The notes: generated by a model not told the origin, from the sequence alone. A DNA stretch of 64,000 nt from Clostridia bacterium (GCA_017463125.1 JAFTPV010000019.1:1-64000), one strand, 5' to 3'; shown: positions 47,979 through 57,772, numbered from the stretch's first letter. Numbers and translations: made by a program.

Positions 47979-50378
47979 TTACTTACACACGCTCTCCGCG
48001 TACCTTACGGTTTCCATAGCGTCGGCGGCGTATTTGTCCGCACCGATCATTTTCGCGTACTCTTCGGTGAGCACGGCTCCGCCGACCACTATCTTGCAAT
48101 CGTGAGATGTGCTTCTGACAAGCTCTATCGTTTTTTCCATAGCGGGAACGGTAGTTGTCATAAGAGCCGAAAGACCGAGAAGCTGCGCCTTTTCATTCTT
48201 GACTGCTTCTGCCACCTTTTCGGGCGGTACGTCCTTGCCAAGATCAGTGACCTTAAAGCCGTAATTTTCGAGCAGGAGCTTCACTATATTTTTACCTATA
48301 TCGTGAATGTCACCGTGAACCGTTGCTATGACGACCGAGCCAATCTTAACGTCACTCTCACCGTCTTTTGCCATAAACGACTTTATACACTCGAAGGCAG
48401 ATTTCGCCGCCTCGGCGCTCGTCAGCAGTTGGGGAAGGTATACGGTCTTTTTCTCAAAACCGACACCAACGGTATTCAGAGCGGGAATTATCTCGCCGTT
48501 TACAATATCGAGAGGCTTTACCTGCTTGAGCAGCTCGGCGGTTATCTCTGCAGCCTTCTCCTTAAAGCCCTTTATTATCGCTCTTTGCAGCTCCGAAGAA
48601 AAGTCCTGTGCCACACCGCCTGCGCTCGCGGGTACAGTAGGCTCGCTGACTGTAAATTCAGGCGCGCTTTCGATATACTCGGCACACATTTCGTCAAGTC
48701 CCGAGAGAGCTTTATACGCATAATAGACCTTCATCATCTCGGCTGAATAAGGATTCATAATGGCACAGGACAGCCCTCTGTCAAGAGCTAATGCGAAGAA
48801 GGTGCTGTTGACCGTATCCCTATTCGGCAGGCCGAAGGAAACGTTTGATACTCCGAGAGAGGTCTTGCAGCCGAGCTCGCGCGATATGCGCTCGAGAGCG
48901 TCAAGAGTTACTCTTGCGGCACCCGTATCGGCGCTTATGGTCATAGCCAGGGTGTCAAAGATTATATCCTTTTTGGAAATACCGTAGCGCTCCGCCTCGC
49001 GTAGTATTTTTCGCGCGATCTTTACTCTGCCCTCTGCGGTAGAGGGTATGCCCCCCTCATCAAGAGTCAGGGCAACCACGACGCCACCGTACTTTTTGAC
49101 AAGCGGGAACACCGCCGCCATGCTCTCGGCCTTTCCGTTCACAGAATTCACCATAGCCTTACCGTTATAGCGGCGAAGGGCAGACTCCATTGCAACAGGG
49201 CTTGATGTATCAATTTGCAGAGGCAGGGCGGTTACCGCTTGCAGCTCCTTTATACAAAGGGTGAGCATCTCCCTCTCGTCTATCTCGGGAAGTCCAACGT
49301 TCACGTCCAGAACGTGCGCGCCGCGCTCCTCCTGATTTACCGCCTCGGTAAGAATATAGTCGATATCCTTTTCCAGCAGCGCCTGCTTAAAGCGTTTTTT
49401 GCCGGTGGGGTTTATCCTCTCACCGATAAGCACAGGCTTCTCGCCAAAGGCTACCGCGTGAGTATAAGAGGATACAACCGTCATATTTTTATCGGAAAGA
49501 GGTGCGGGCTTAATATTTTTCGTTTCTCTGACAAGTGCGCTGATATATTCGGGAGTTGTTCCGCAACAGCCGCCGACAACCCTGACACCCTCCGTCATTA
49601 AGGCAGAAATATCAGAGGAAAACTCCTCGGGAGTCACGTCAAACACCGTTTCGCCGTTCTCGTATCGAGGAAGCCCCGCGTTTGGCTTCAATACTACAGG
49701 AACCGATGCCGAGCGCAAAAGCTCTCTTATGACACCTGTAAGCTGCTTTGGGCCAAGAGAACAGTTTGCTCCAATGGCGTCAGCGCCCATACCCTCCAGC
49801 ATTGCCACCATTGCGGCAGGAGTCGCGCCTGTCATAAGCTTGCCGTCCTCGCCGTAGGCATTCGTCACGATTACGGGAAGGCTCGAGTTCTCCTTTGCGG
49901 CAAGGAGTGCCGCCTTTGTTTCATAAGAGTCGTTCATAGTTTCGATTATGATTAAATCTACTCCGTATTTAACTCCAAGCCTTACGGTTTTAGCAAAAAC
50001 TTCAACAGCCTCCTCGAAATCAAGGTCGCCGAGAGGCGATAACATTCTGCCCGTAGGGCCTATATCAAGAGCAATGAATTTCTCGCCGTCCGTTCCCGAG
50101 GTGTCCCTCGCTATCCTTGCGTTATCCACCGCCGCCTTTATTATAATTTCAAGCTCTTCATCGTCAAGTTTCAACGAGTTAGCACCAAAGGTGTTTGTTG
50201 AAACCACATTGGATCCTGCCTGAAAATACTCTCTGTGTATCTCTATTACGTCCTCCGGGTGAGTCACGCCTCGCCTCTCGGGAAGCTCACCGGGTAAAAG
50301 TCCTCTTTTCTGGAGCAGTGTTCCCATTCCGCCGTCAAGATAGACCGTATTGCTTTTCAAAAATTCTCTGAAATCCAT
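47979..50378 (-). CDS. metH: B12-dependent methionine synthase lacking the activation domain
   Basis: MetH transfers a methyl group from methyl-tetrahydrofolate to homocysteine through cobalamin. ATG 50378 (MDFREFLKSNTVYLDGGMG) is preferred because AAGGA lies just upstream; an ATG at 50393 overlaps the previous stop and is possible. The 799-residue protein has the homocysteine-binding domain (zinc ligands in GANCSLGP and VGGCCGTTPEY), the pterin-binding domain (GERINPTGKKRFKQ, HVLDVNVGLPEID), the cobalamin cap and the B12-binding domain with DIHDIGKNIV (DxHxxG). The reactivation domain that completes E. coli MetH is missing and is supplied by the adjacent gene at 50390-50977. Confidence 0.95.
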   Translation of the reverse strand: MDFREFLKSNTVYLDGGMGTLLQKRGLLPGELPERRGVTHPEDVIEIHREYFQAGSNVVSTNTFGANSLKLDDEELEIIIKAAVDNARIARDTSGTDGEKFIALDIGPTGRMLSPLGDLDFEEAVEVFAKTVRLGVKYGVDLIIIETMNDSYETKAALLAAKENSSLPVIVTNAYGEDGKLMTGATPAAMVAMLEGMGADAIGANCSLGPKQLTGVIRELLRSASVPVVLKPNAGLPRYENGETVFDVTPEEFSSDISALMTEGVRVVGGCCGTTPEYISALVRETKNIKPAPLSDKNMTVVSSYTHAVAFGEKPVLIGERINPTGKKRFKQALLEKDIDYILTEAVNQEERGAHVLDVNVGLPEIDEREMLTLCIKELQAVTALPLQIDTSSPVAMESALRRYNGKAMVNSVNGKAESMAAVFPLVKKYGGVVVALTLDEGGIPSTAEGRVKIARKILREAERYGISKKDIIFDTLAMTISADTGAARVTLDALERISRELGCKTSLGVSNVSFGLPNRDTVNSTFFALALDRGLSCAIMNPYSAEMMKVYYAYKALSGLDEMCAEYIESAPEFTVSEPTVPASAGGVAQDFSSELQRAIIKGFKEKAAEITAELLKQVKPLDIVNGEIIPALNTVGVGFEKKTVYLPQLLTSAEAAKSAFECIKSFMAKDGESDVKIGSVVIATVHGDIHDIGKNIVKLLLENYGFKVTDLGKDVPPEKVAEAVKNEKAQLLGLSALMTTTVPAMEKTIELVRSTSHDCKIVVGGAVLTEEYAKMIGADKYAADAMETVRYAESVCK

Positions 50379-50389
50379 ATTTTTCCTTT

Positions 50390-50977
50390 TCATTTTATCC
50401 CGACAAACGCCGTAACCGATTTTGACGGCGACATCAGAAGGCTCTCGTTAAGACTGACACCAATCTTTCTTTTACAATCCAAAATCTTAAAGATTTCTCG
50501 CTGTGTATCTAATGATAAGTCGGCGTACCCGGGGCTGAAGCGGTGCTTAAGGGCAACTCCCCTATCTCTCGCGTATTCGTTACAAAACGCGTCGCATAGC
50601 GCCTCTACCCGCTCCGTGCCGATAGCCTGAAAGAGAACCGATCTCGAAGGAGATAGCCTTGAATACCTTGTAATAAGGCGGTCTATCCCTACTCCCGCCG
50701 TCGCGGCAAAGACTACGGCTTGCCGAGAGCCCTTGAGATTTTTTGCAAGAGCCGCCGACTTTACCGAAAACAGCCCGAAATCACATATTTCACCATCTAT
50801 TCGCACGTCAAGCTCGGCATAAGCGACTCGGCTTGAAAATATGTCTGACGCCTCCTCAATGCACGACATAATTTCCCTCTCCGCGCACTCGTCGGCGCTC
50901 CTGTACCCCGCGTATCGCATAACCTCGGATACACAAACCTCGGGAAGCTCGACACTCGTTACCGACACGCCCGTCAT
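50390..50977 (-). CDS. Stand-alone methionine synthase activation-domain protein
   Basis: The 195-residue protein matches the C-terminal reactivation domain of MetH, which binds AdoMet and, with a reductant, remethylates oxidised cobalamin. The decisive region is KHRFSPGYADLSLDTQREIF followed by IGVSLNESLLMSPSKSVTAF, corresponding to the AdoMet-binding R-x3-GY and the L-T/N-ES motif of MetH. QAIGTERVEALCDAFCNEYA is another family segment. It lies between metF and metH with 4-base overlaps or nearly so, consistent with acting in trans on the truncated MetH. Confidence 0.9.
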   Translation of the reverse strand: MTGVSVTSVELPEVCVSEVMRYAGYRSADECAEREIMSCIEEASDIFSSRVAYAELDVRIDGEICDFGLFSVKSAALAKNLKGSRQAVVFAATAGVGIDRLITRYSRLSPSRSVLFQAIGTERVEALCDAFCNEYARDRGVALKHRFSPGYADLSLDTQREIFKILDCKRKIGVSLNESLLMSPSKSVTAFVGIK

Positions 50978-51852
50978 TTGCCTAAAATGTCCGAAAGGTT
51001 ATTCATTATCCTCTCGGCAACGTCGGGCTTATTCATCGAATATACGTGAACGTGGGTAATACCATTTGCGTATAGGTCTATTATTTGGTCTGTTGCATAG
51101 GCTATTCCCGCCTGCTTCATAGCATCGGGGTCGGAGCCGAACTTGTCCACGATGCTCTTAAACCTCTCCGGCATAAAGGATCCCGACAGGGTCTTTGCCC
51201 TATCGACTTGATTTGCATTTGTTATAGGCATAACGCCGGGAATCACGGGTACCGTTATACCAAATTCTCGTATTTTGTAAAGAAAACTATACAAAAGATT
51301 GTTGTCAAAGAACATTTGTGTGGTTAAAAAGTCGCATCCCGCATCAACCTTTTCCTTTAAGAATTTGATGTCCTCGCGCCTGTCAAGGCTCTCGGGATGT
51401 ATCTCGGGATAGCACGCTCCGCCGATACAAAGGTCAGCACCCGCAGCCTTAAGCTCTGCTACAAGCTCCGAGGCGTGACGGTAATCCCACTCCGACCTGT
51501 CAGCGTCGCAAAGATCCTTCGGAATATCTCCGCGCAGTGCCATAACATTCTGTATGCCCGCCTCTTTTATATCGTTTATTCTATCTCTTACCGTCTGCTT
51601 TGTTGAAGAAACGCAGGTGAGGTGTGCAATACTCGGAACACCGTACCGCTCCTTTATATTCTTTGCGATATCAAGGGTGTATTTGCTAGTACCGCCTCCT
51701 GCACCGTAGGTAACGCTCATAAAGGAAGGGTGAAGCCTCGCTATCTCCTCCGTCGCGTGCTTCACGCTCTCGTAGCCGCTCTCGGTTTTCGGAGGGAATA
51801 CCTCAAAGGAAATAGAGAGAGTCTCGTCTTTAAGTAAATCGGTAATTTTCAT
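50974..51852 (-). CDS. metF: 5,10-methylenetetrahydrofolate reductase
   Basis: MetF makes methyl-tetrahydrofolate for MetH. ATG 51852 (MKITDLLKDETLSISFEVFP) is chosen because GGAG lies 6 nt upstream; the open frame extends further but into the promoter. The 292-residue FAD-type TIM-barrel protein has FEVFPPKTESGYESV, SVTYGAGGGTS, SIAHLTCVSST, IQNVMALRGDIPKD and FLTTQMFFDNN, the usual MetF series. A clear promoter lies at 51928-51957. No SAM riboswitch or S-box was recognised in the leader. Confidence 0.95.
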   Translation of the reverse strand: MKITDLLKDETLSISFEVFPPKTESGYESVKHATEEIARLHPSFMSVTYGAGGGTSKYTLDIAKNIKERYGVPSIAHLTCVSSTKQTVRDRINDIKEAGIQNVMALRGDIPKDLCDADRSEWDYRHASELVAELKAAGADLCIGGACYPEIHPESLDRREDIKFLKEKVDAGCDFLTTQMFFDNNLLYSFLYKIREFGITVPVIPGVMPITNANQVDRAKTLSGSFMPERFKSIVDKFGSDPDAMKQAGIAYATDQIIDLYANGITHVHVYSMNKPDVAERIMNNLSDILGK

Positions 51853-51927
51853 AATATTCTCCAATCTGTAGCGTGACATAGCGTATCGTAATTTCTGCTC
51901 GGGTAAGTTGCATAAAATAATATGGTT

Positions 51928-51957
51928 ATTATAGCACATAAAATAAATACAAGTCAA
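51928..51957 (-). promoter_or_regulatory. Sigma-A promoter of the metF operon
   Basis: On the minus strand, TTGACT (51957-51952), an 18-bp spacer and TGC-TATAAT (51933-51928, extended -10). Confidence 0.75.
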
Positions 51958-52040
51958 GCATTTTTGCCCGATTTTTGCTTGTACACACTTACAGATTATG
52001 AGAAAAATCTACACTATTTTTGATTTTTAACAAATTGCAA

Positions 52041-52069
52041 TTGACAATGCTCCCGTCGGGTGATATAAT
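52041..52069 (+). promoter_or_regulatory. Consensus sigma-A promoter of malQ
   Basis: TTGACA (52041-52046), 17 bp, TATAAT (52064-52069), 36 bases before the start codon. The spacer contains CCCG-TC-GGG. Confidence 0.88.
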
Positions 52070-52105
52070 AAAGCCACATATAAAAAGGAAAGCTACGGTC
52101 AAAAA

Positions 52106-53593
52106 ATGAACAGAAATTTCGGCTTTACACATAAATCTGGTATACTTCTGCCAACAAGCTGTCTGCCGTCAAAATACGGCATCGGCTCCTTTGGCAAGGA
52201 GGCATATAATTTTATAGATTTTCTATCTCTTACGGGTCAGAAATGCTGGCAGGTTCTGCCCCTGAACCCTACCTCCTACGGCGACAGCCCTTACCAATCT
52301 CCCGCATCATGGGCAGGAAATCCTTATTATATCGATCTTGACACTCTATATTCCGACGGCCTTCTTTCAAAAGAAGAGCTAAAAGAGGCTCTCGACTCGT
52401 CGGTAAAGGTTGACTACGGTAAACTTTTTGAAACCAGATACGACATTTTACGAAAAGCCTACTGCCGCTTTGAAAAAACGAAGGAATTTAAGTCCTTTGT
52501 AAAGAAGAACGCCTCGTGGCTCGATGATTACGCGCTTTTTATGGTGCTTAAGGTGTCGTACGGTTTTGCCCCCTGGTTCACTTGGAGCGACGAGCATAAA
52601 TACATAAAAAGCGCAAGAGCAATAAAGGAAAAATACGATGATGAGTGCGATTTTTGGCGCTTTTTACAGTTTGAATTTTTCTCACAGTGGAAAAAGATTA
52701 AGAGCTACGCAAACAAAAAGGGTATATTGATAATAGGCGATATGCCAATCTACGTAGCACACGACAGCGTTGACGTATGGAGCGCACCAGAGCAATTTCT
52801 CCTTGATGCAGACCTTATGCCAACGTCGGTTGCGGGCTGCCCTCCCGACAGCTTCTGCGAGGACGGTCAGCTATGGGGTAACCCTCTTTACAGATGGGAA
52901 TATATGCGAGAGGACGGGTTTTCTTGGTGGAAAAGGCGCGTCGGCGCCGCCCTTGAGCTATACGACATTTTAAGAATAGACCATTTCCGAGGCTTTGCCT
53001 CATTTTACTCAATCCCCTACGGTGACGTCAACGCGAAGCGAGGCGAGTGGATAGTCGGCCCGGGAGTTGAGCTTTTTCGCGCGATAACCGTAACCTTCCC
53101 CAAGGCAAAGATAATTGCAGAGGATTTAGGCTTCATAACCGACGACGTGCGCGAGCTTCTTGCCTCAACCGGTATTCCAGGAATGAAGGTTTTGCAGTTC
53201 GCATTTTCCTCTGATGAGAGCGAATACCTGCCGAGGAATTTCACAACGAAAAGCTGCGTTGTTTACACAGGATCCCACGACTCAGACTGCACAAAGAGCA
53301 GGATAAAGGAAATGAGCGACGAGGTTAAGGCCCGCTTTGATAAGGAATGCCCGCATATCAAGGGGCGCAGCCGCACATACGACGCTATCGCTCTCATAAT
53401 GAACAGCATCGCCGACCTCGCCATAGTTCCAATGCAGGATTATCTGGAGCTTGAAAACGCAGAGGGTAGAATGAACGTTCCATCCGTTGCCGAGGGTAAT
53501 TGGCAATGGAGATTAAAAAAGAATTACAGGACCGAAAGTCTTATAAAAAAAATACGCTCGGTCTGCCATAGCAGACTTTACGAAAAGAGATAG
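52106..53593 (+). CDS. malQ: 4-alpha-glucanotransferase (amylomaltase), GH77
   Basis: MalQ disproportionates malto-oligosaccharides in starch or glycogen metabolism. The 495-residue protein shows the GH77 order: GILLPTSCLPSKYGIGSFG, QVLPLNPTSYGDSPYQSPAS, then GDMPIYVAHDSVDVW. The catalytic nucleophile region is LRIDHFRGFASFYSIP (D in RIDHFRG), the acid/base is in AKIIAEDLGFITDDV (E in AEDLG), and YTGSHDSDCTK carries the third carboxylate. ATG 52106 has AAAGGAAAG 14-22 bases upstream. It is a single-gene unit with a strong promoter and terminator. Confidence 0.96.
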   Translation: MNRNFGFTHKSGILLPTSCLPSKYGIGSFGKEAYNFIDFLSLTGQKCWQVLPLNPTSYGDSPYQSPASWAGNPYYIDLDTLYSDGLLSKEELKEALDSSVKVDYGKLFETRYDILRKAYCRFEKTKEFKSFVKKNASWLDDYALFMVLKVSYGFAPWFTWSDEHKYIKSARAIKEKYDDECDFWRFLQFEFFSQWKKIKSYANKKGILIIGDMPIYVAHDSVDVWSAPEQFLLDADLMPTSVAGCPPDSFCEDGQLWGNPLYRWEYMREDGFSWWKRRVGAALELYDILRIDHFRGFASFYSIPYGDVNAKRGEWIVGPGVELFRAITVTFPKAKIIAEDLGFITDDVRELLASTGIPGMKVLQFAFSSDESEYLPRNFTTKSCVVYTGSHDSDCTKSRIKEMSDEVKARFDKECPHIKGRSRTYDAIALIMNSIADLAIVPMQDYLELENAEGRMNVPSVAEGNWQWRLKKNYRTESLIKKIRSVCHSRLYEKR

Positions 53594-53601
53594 TCATCTA
53601 A

Positions 53602-53634
53602 AATGCGCCCGCAGACAACTTCTGCGAGCGCATT
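53602..53634. terminator. Terminator after malQ
   Basis: The stem AATGCGC..GCAGA / TCTGC..GCGCATT is followed by TTTTTTCT and lies between convergent genes. Confidence 0.8.
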
Positions 53635-53638
53635 TTTT

Positions 53639-54064
53639 CTATTTAAGCAACAATATTATGAAAATTATAAGAAGAATGGCAATAACTGTCACGGCTCCGA
53701 TAGAAAACGAGCGAAGAAGCACTCGTCCTCTTACGTAACGTCCCGCGTTTTTGAGATAGACCGATATAGGATCAGACTTGTCCGCTACATCCTTAGCAAA
53801 TGCCCTTATCCACTTAATGTCCTCTCTCGATATCTCGGAAAGCGAAGCCATAGCGCCAACCTCGTGGGCAATGCGATTGCGTATACTGCGATATCGCACA
53901 AGCCTCGGCAAAACCTCGTCGCGCCTCGGAGCAAATCTCGTGTTCGTGAGCTTATTAATATATTCGGTAACTCCACCGGTAGCTATACCAAGCTTTTCGG
54001 CACAGATCTTGTCCATTCCTATATAAGCGGCAAGAAATTCTTGATTAAGCTTTAATTGCCTCAC
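53639..54064 (-). CDS. Hypothetical tail-anchored protein
   Basis: The 141-residue protein has a soluble, mainly helical region and a single C-terminal membrane segment (about 117-139, SIGAVTVIAILLIIFIILLL), which makes it look tail-anchored. The soluble part contains VRYRSIRNRIAHEVG, an R-x-x-x-x-H stretch reminiscent of HEPN-type domains, and IKWIRAFAKDVADKSDPISV. No family is recognised firmly and HEPN identity is speculative. AAGGAG-type sequence precedes ATG 54064. It lies between malQ (convergent) and addA (same strand, downstream in sequence) without clear link. Confidence 0.65.
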   Translation of the reverse strand: MRQLKLNQEFLAAYIGMDKICAEKLGIATGGVTEYINKLTNTRFAPRRDEVLPRLVRYRSIRNRIAHEVGAMASLSEISREDIKWIRAFAKDVADKSDPISVYLKNAGRYVRGRVLLRSFSIGAVTVIAILLIIFIILLLK

Positions 54065-54160
54065 GGTAATCTCCTTTCAAGCTTTCGTCCTTCTCTTTTA
54101 TTTTACAGCATTTTCCGTGTCTAATCAAGGGGCTTTTTGTTGTATGAAAAAATTTAACAA

Positions 54161-57100
54161 TTAGATCACGCAGACGGTATCGCCGAGAGGCAGAGAATAA
54201 ACCTCAACCCTCGTCGGCTTTTTGCCAAAAATGCGCTCTACGGCATGAGCGTAATATGTAAGCTGCGCTCTATGCTTTTCCGTAAGGAATTCAGCGGCTA
54301 GCTTTTTATCAGCCAGCATCTCCCTTGACAGTCTGTCCGTCTTATAGTCAAATACGCCGAGCGAGCCGTCCTCATACTCTATAATACAGTCAATTACGCC
54401 CTGCACGAGAACGTCTTTACCGGAATAGGCCTCGCGGCGCTCATCGCTTTCCGTAAAGAGATTTGCAGGGAGCTTTACGTTAAATCGAAGCTCGCGATAA
54501 AGTGCCGCAGCACCTCTCATTTCCGAGAACAGCCTCGATTTTCTGAAAAGCTCAAGCTCGGAAATTCTCACTCTCTCACCGTCCTCCTTCGATATATAAC
54601 GAAGGTCTATTAGGCGGCAAAGCTCTGCCTCAGCACCCCGCACGGCAAGATTTTCAAGGTCGCAGAACTGCATAAAATAGTGAGTCGCAATACCGCGCTT
54701 TGCGCTCTCATCCTCGACGCCTCCGCTGATAAATGCGGGGATATGCGAGCGCCCGTCCGGCTCATCAAAGAGAATATGCTCCTCCCCGTCCGCTCCGTCA
54801 AGAACCGTCGGCGACATTCTGGAAACAGACATCTTTTTAGGCAGCTCCGTCAGGTACTTTTTAGGATATTTGTAAATAAATCTTTGCAAAAATAGTTCTT
54901 CGAGCTCGTTTTCACCAATACTCTCTTCTATAAAACCAAGCTCCGTGTCACAGGCTTCATCTTTACTTTTCTCTTCTGGTCTTCGTCCTACAAAATCTTC
55001 TGCCCCAAGAGGTGATACGCCAGAGGTGACAAGCATTATTTCAAGATATGACGAGAGCTGCTTTATAGAATATTCGTCAAGACACTCTCTGTAAATTTCA
55101 AGAGAATCAAGATATTTTTCCCTATCGATAACGGGGCATACGCCAACAGTATACAGATGCTCTCTTGCACGGGTGATGGCAACGTACAAAACGCGCAGCT
55201 CCTCTTCAAACGCCTTTGAAAAATTAAAGTGATTTACAAGATCGAAAATGGGATTGTTCACAACAGCAAGACCCGACGGCGTCCTCAAACGAATGGCAAT
55301 ACCGAAATCCTCACTGTACACCAAGCGTTTTTTTGAATCGTGATTCCTTATTTTTGCACCTGCATCAACGAGGAAAACAACCGGATATTCAAGTCCCTTT
55401 GAGCCGTGACAGGTTACTACGTTGACCGCGTCGGTATTATCCGCCTCTCTGTTATCGTCAAAGGTAGTTCGCTTATCTATAAGGCTATTGATGAAATGGA
55501 TAAAGTTATAAAGGCCTTGGAACTCCCCTGCTTCAAACTCTCGTGCATAGTCATATAGGAGCATAAGATTATCCTTACCGCCGTCTCTTGCGGCAAGTGC
55601 AAGAAGTCCCGTTTCATTATAAAGCCTGTATAATAGCTCTGCGGCGCTGACACCTTCCGCTATTTGCCTATATTTATCCAAAGCGTAAAGGAAATCTCTT
55701 CCCTTATTAAAGCCGCCGTTTTTACGGCAATAGTCGACAAGCGCGTCGTAAAGAGCCTCGCCCACGCCCTCTTTTCTGATAATATACAGTTCGTTTGCCG
55801 TAAATGAATAAAGAGGCGAGCACATAAGACCTGCCAGATATATATCGCGTCTTGGGTTATCTATTGAATTAAGTAGGCACAGAGTCAGAAGTATCTCCGA
55901 GGAGAGAAAGAAATTTTTTGCTCCCGATATTCTTACGGGTATACCTCTCTTTGAGAGAGCCTCGGCGTAAAGATGATCCTTTCCGCTGGCGTTTCTCATA
56001 ATTATTGCAATATCCGACGGCGTAATAGGGCGTCCGTCGTTAAGGGTTCCGACGGAAAGAAGCTCCTCTATCTTCCGTGCAACCACATCGGGTGCCGTAT
56101 CAGCGTCCTCGTCATCTGCCGTCTTATTCAGCATACATACCTCGGGGTACTTGTAATCGGAGCGCCCGAGCTTTGAATATATCAGCCTGTCCTCGTCTAC
56201 GTATCCTATCGAACCCGCTGTCAGAGCGAAGGCTTTATCAAATACCGAATTTACGAAATCGACAACGCCCCTGTCGCATCTGAAATTGTTGGACATAAAT
56301 ATCGATGCGGCACTCTGCTTTGCGGAAGCGTCAAGCGAGGGATAGCGCCTCTTCATCTCGGCAAATATCTCCGGCCTTGCGGAGCGGAATCCGTAAATAC
56401 TCTGCTTTATATCACCGACCATAAAGCGATTATCATCTCGGGATATGGCCTCGAATATACTGTTTTGCAGGCTGTTTACGTCTTGATATTCGTCTATATA
56501 CACGGCGTCAAAGGAGCGCTCAAGATTTTTTGCAACGTCGGTGCGCTCCCCGTCCTTGACAAGACAAAGATAGCAAAATCGCTCAACGTCTGCGTACGAA
56601 AGAGCACCTCTGCGAAGCTTTTCTTTTACAAAAAGCTCATCAAACCGAGCGAGAAATCTATACAGCACCGTAAGTCTGGAATAAAGACCCGAGTAAAGCT
56701 CGCGCCACTGCTGCTCCGTATAAGTATAATATGAAAGAAGCTTTTTTATATCGTCCTTCATAGCGTCGCGGATTTCGGAATAATGCTCTGCTGCCACAGG
56801 CTTATCACCGCGTATCGTGGGCTTTCTGTCAAACGAGAGATTCATCATAGCATCTCTCATATCGCAATAGCGTACCTTCTTCGATACGGCGTCAAGACGC
56901 TCGAAATCGGAGAGAACGACAGCCTTAAATTTCTCCGTTCCGTCACCAAAAATCTTATGATAATAGTCATTTGCCAAGGATGCGTAATGAGAAAGCGTAT
57001 CTTTAGTAAGCCCGAGAAGATACGCACCGTGCTCTGCTTTCTCTACCGAGGTAAATTTTTCGGGATTGAATTTTTCAACGAGCTCCCTTACAGTTTCTAT

Positions 57101-57685
57101 ACCGCCAATAGAGCTCTCACATCTCTCGTAAACGAAGGCAAAAACCTCGTATAATTCTTCTGCACGCTTGGAATCCGTAAGGCAGTCGGCAAGAGCCTCA
57201 AATTCCTCGGGAGTCGCTATCTCGGGAGCCTGTGCGGAATATACCGCCTCTATCATAGCCTCAAGAATCGAGCGGCTGATAAGCTGACATTCCGCAACGT
57301 CTGCAATACGGTAGTTAAAAGGAACTCCAACGCTGTCGGCATTTTGACGCAAAACGTCGGCACAGAAGGAGTCTATCGTCTTTATCTTCGCCTCCGGCAA
57401 AAGAAAAAGCTGACGCGCAAGGGACTTGTTGTCGGGGTTTTTCTCTACCGCGTCGGAGAGCGCCGCAGAAATCTTCGCTCTAAGCTCAGAGGCCGCCGCT
57501 TTGGTAAACGTAACAACGAGAAGAGAGTCAACGGACACGGGGTTTTCCTCATCCATAAGCGAGCGTATTATTCTCTCGGTAAGCGTTGCGGTCTTTCCCG
57601 AGCCTGCCGCCGCAGAAACAAGCAGAGTTCTGTCACGCGTTTCAATTGCCGCAAGCTGCTTTTGCGTCCATATTCTTTCGCTCAT
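54161..57685 (-). CDS. addA: ATP-dependent helicase/nuclease subunit A
   Basis: AddA is the helicase-nuclease of the AddAB double-strand-break repair complex. ATG 57685 (MSERIWTQKQLAAIETRDRT) is chosen from GGGAG 6 nt upstream. The 1174-residue protein has the UvrD-type Walker A VSAAAGSGKTATLTERI near the start, motif II in AVYIDEYQDVNSLQ, GDIKQSIYGFRSARPEIF, VVTCHGSKGLEYPVVFLVDA and LRVLYVAITRAREHLY. The C-terminal RecB-type nuclease contains VQGVIDCIIEYEDG and GVFDYKTDRLS. Usually addB lies immediately upstream, but here the neighbour is the divergent dusB gene, so addB must be elsewhere. Confidence 0.95.
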   Translation of the reverse strand: MSERIWTQKQLAAIETRDRTLLVSAAAGSGKTATLTERIIRSLMDEENPVSVDSLLVVTFTKAAASELRAKISAALSDAVEKNPDNKSLARQLFLLPEAKIKTIDSFCADVLRQNADSVGVPFNYRIADVAECQLISRSILEAMIEAVYSAQAPEIATPEEFEALADCLTDSKRAEELYEVFAFVYERCESSIGGIETVRELVEKFNPEKFTSVEKAEHGAYLLGLTKDTLSHYASLANDYYHKIFGDGTEKFKAVVLSDFERLDAVSKKVRYCDMRDAMMNLSFDRKPTIRGDKPVAAEHYSEIRDAMKDDIKKLLSYYTYTEQQWRELYSGLYSRLTVLYRFLARFDELFVKEKLRRGALSYADVERFCYLCLVKDGERTDVAKNLERSFDAVYIDEYQDVNSLQNSIFEAISRDDNRFMVGDIKQSIYGFRSARPEIFAEMKRRYPSLDASAKQSAASIFMSNNFRCDRGVVDFVNSVFDKAFALTAGSIGYVDEDRLIYSKLGRSDYKYPEVCMLNKTADDEDADTAPDVVARKIEELLSVGTLNDGRPITPSDIAIIMRNASGKDHLYAEALSKRGIPVRISGAKNFFLSSEILLTLCLLNSIDNPRRDIYLAGLMCSPLYSFTANELYIIRKEGVGEALYDALVDYCRKNGGFNKGRDFLYALDKYRQIAEGVSAAELLYRLYNETGLLALAARDGGKDNLMLLYDYAREFEAGEFQGLYNFIHFINSLIDKRTTFDDNREADNTDAVNVVTCHGSKGLEYPVVFLVDAGAKIRNHDSKKRLVYSEDFGIAIRLRTPSGLAVVNNPIFDLVNHFNFSKAFEEELRVLYVAITRAREHLYTVGVCPVIDREKYLDSLEIYRECLDEYSIKQLSSYLEIMLVTSGVSPLGAEDFVGRRPEEKSKDEACDTELGFIEESIGENELEELFLQRFIYKYPKKYLTELPKKMSVSRMSPTVLDGADGEEHILFDEPDGRSHIPAFISGGVEDESAKRGIATHYFMQFCDLENLAVRGAEAELCRLIDLRYISKEDGERVRISELELFRKSRLFSEMRGAAALYRELRFNVKLPANLFTESDERREAYSGKDVLVQGVIDCIIEYEDGSLGVFDYKTDRLSREMLADKKLAAEFLTEKHRAQLTYYAHAVERIFGKKPTRVEVYSLPLGDTVCVI

Positions 57686-57713
57686 TTCGTTCTCCCTTCG
57701 TTCTTTTGAAAAT

Positions 57714-57742
57714 ATTTTAACATAATTTTTACCCGATTTCAA
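57714..57742 (-). promoter_or_regulatory. Sigma-A-type promoter of addA
   Basis: On the minus strand, TTGAAA (57742-57737), 17 bp, TAAAAT (57719-57714). Confidence 0.72.
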
Positions 57743-57772
57743 TAGAAAAAACGCCCATATCAATATTTTATC

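Noticed and set aside
51853..51927. SAM riboswitch upstream of metF
   Set aside because: The leader is only about 75 nt and lacks the S-box core and a terminator.
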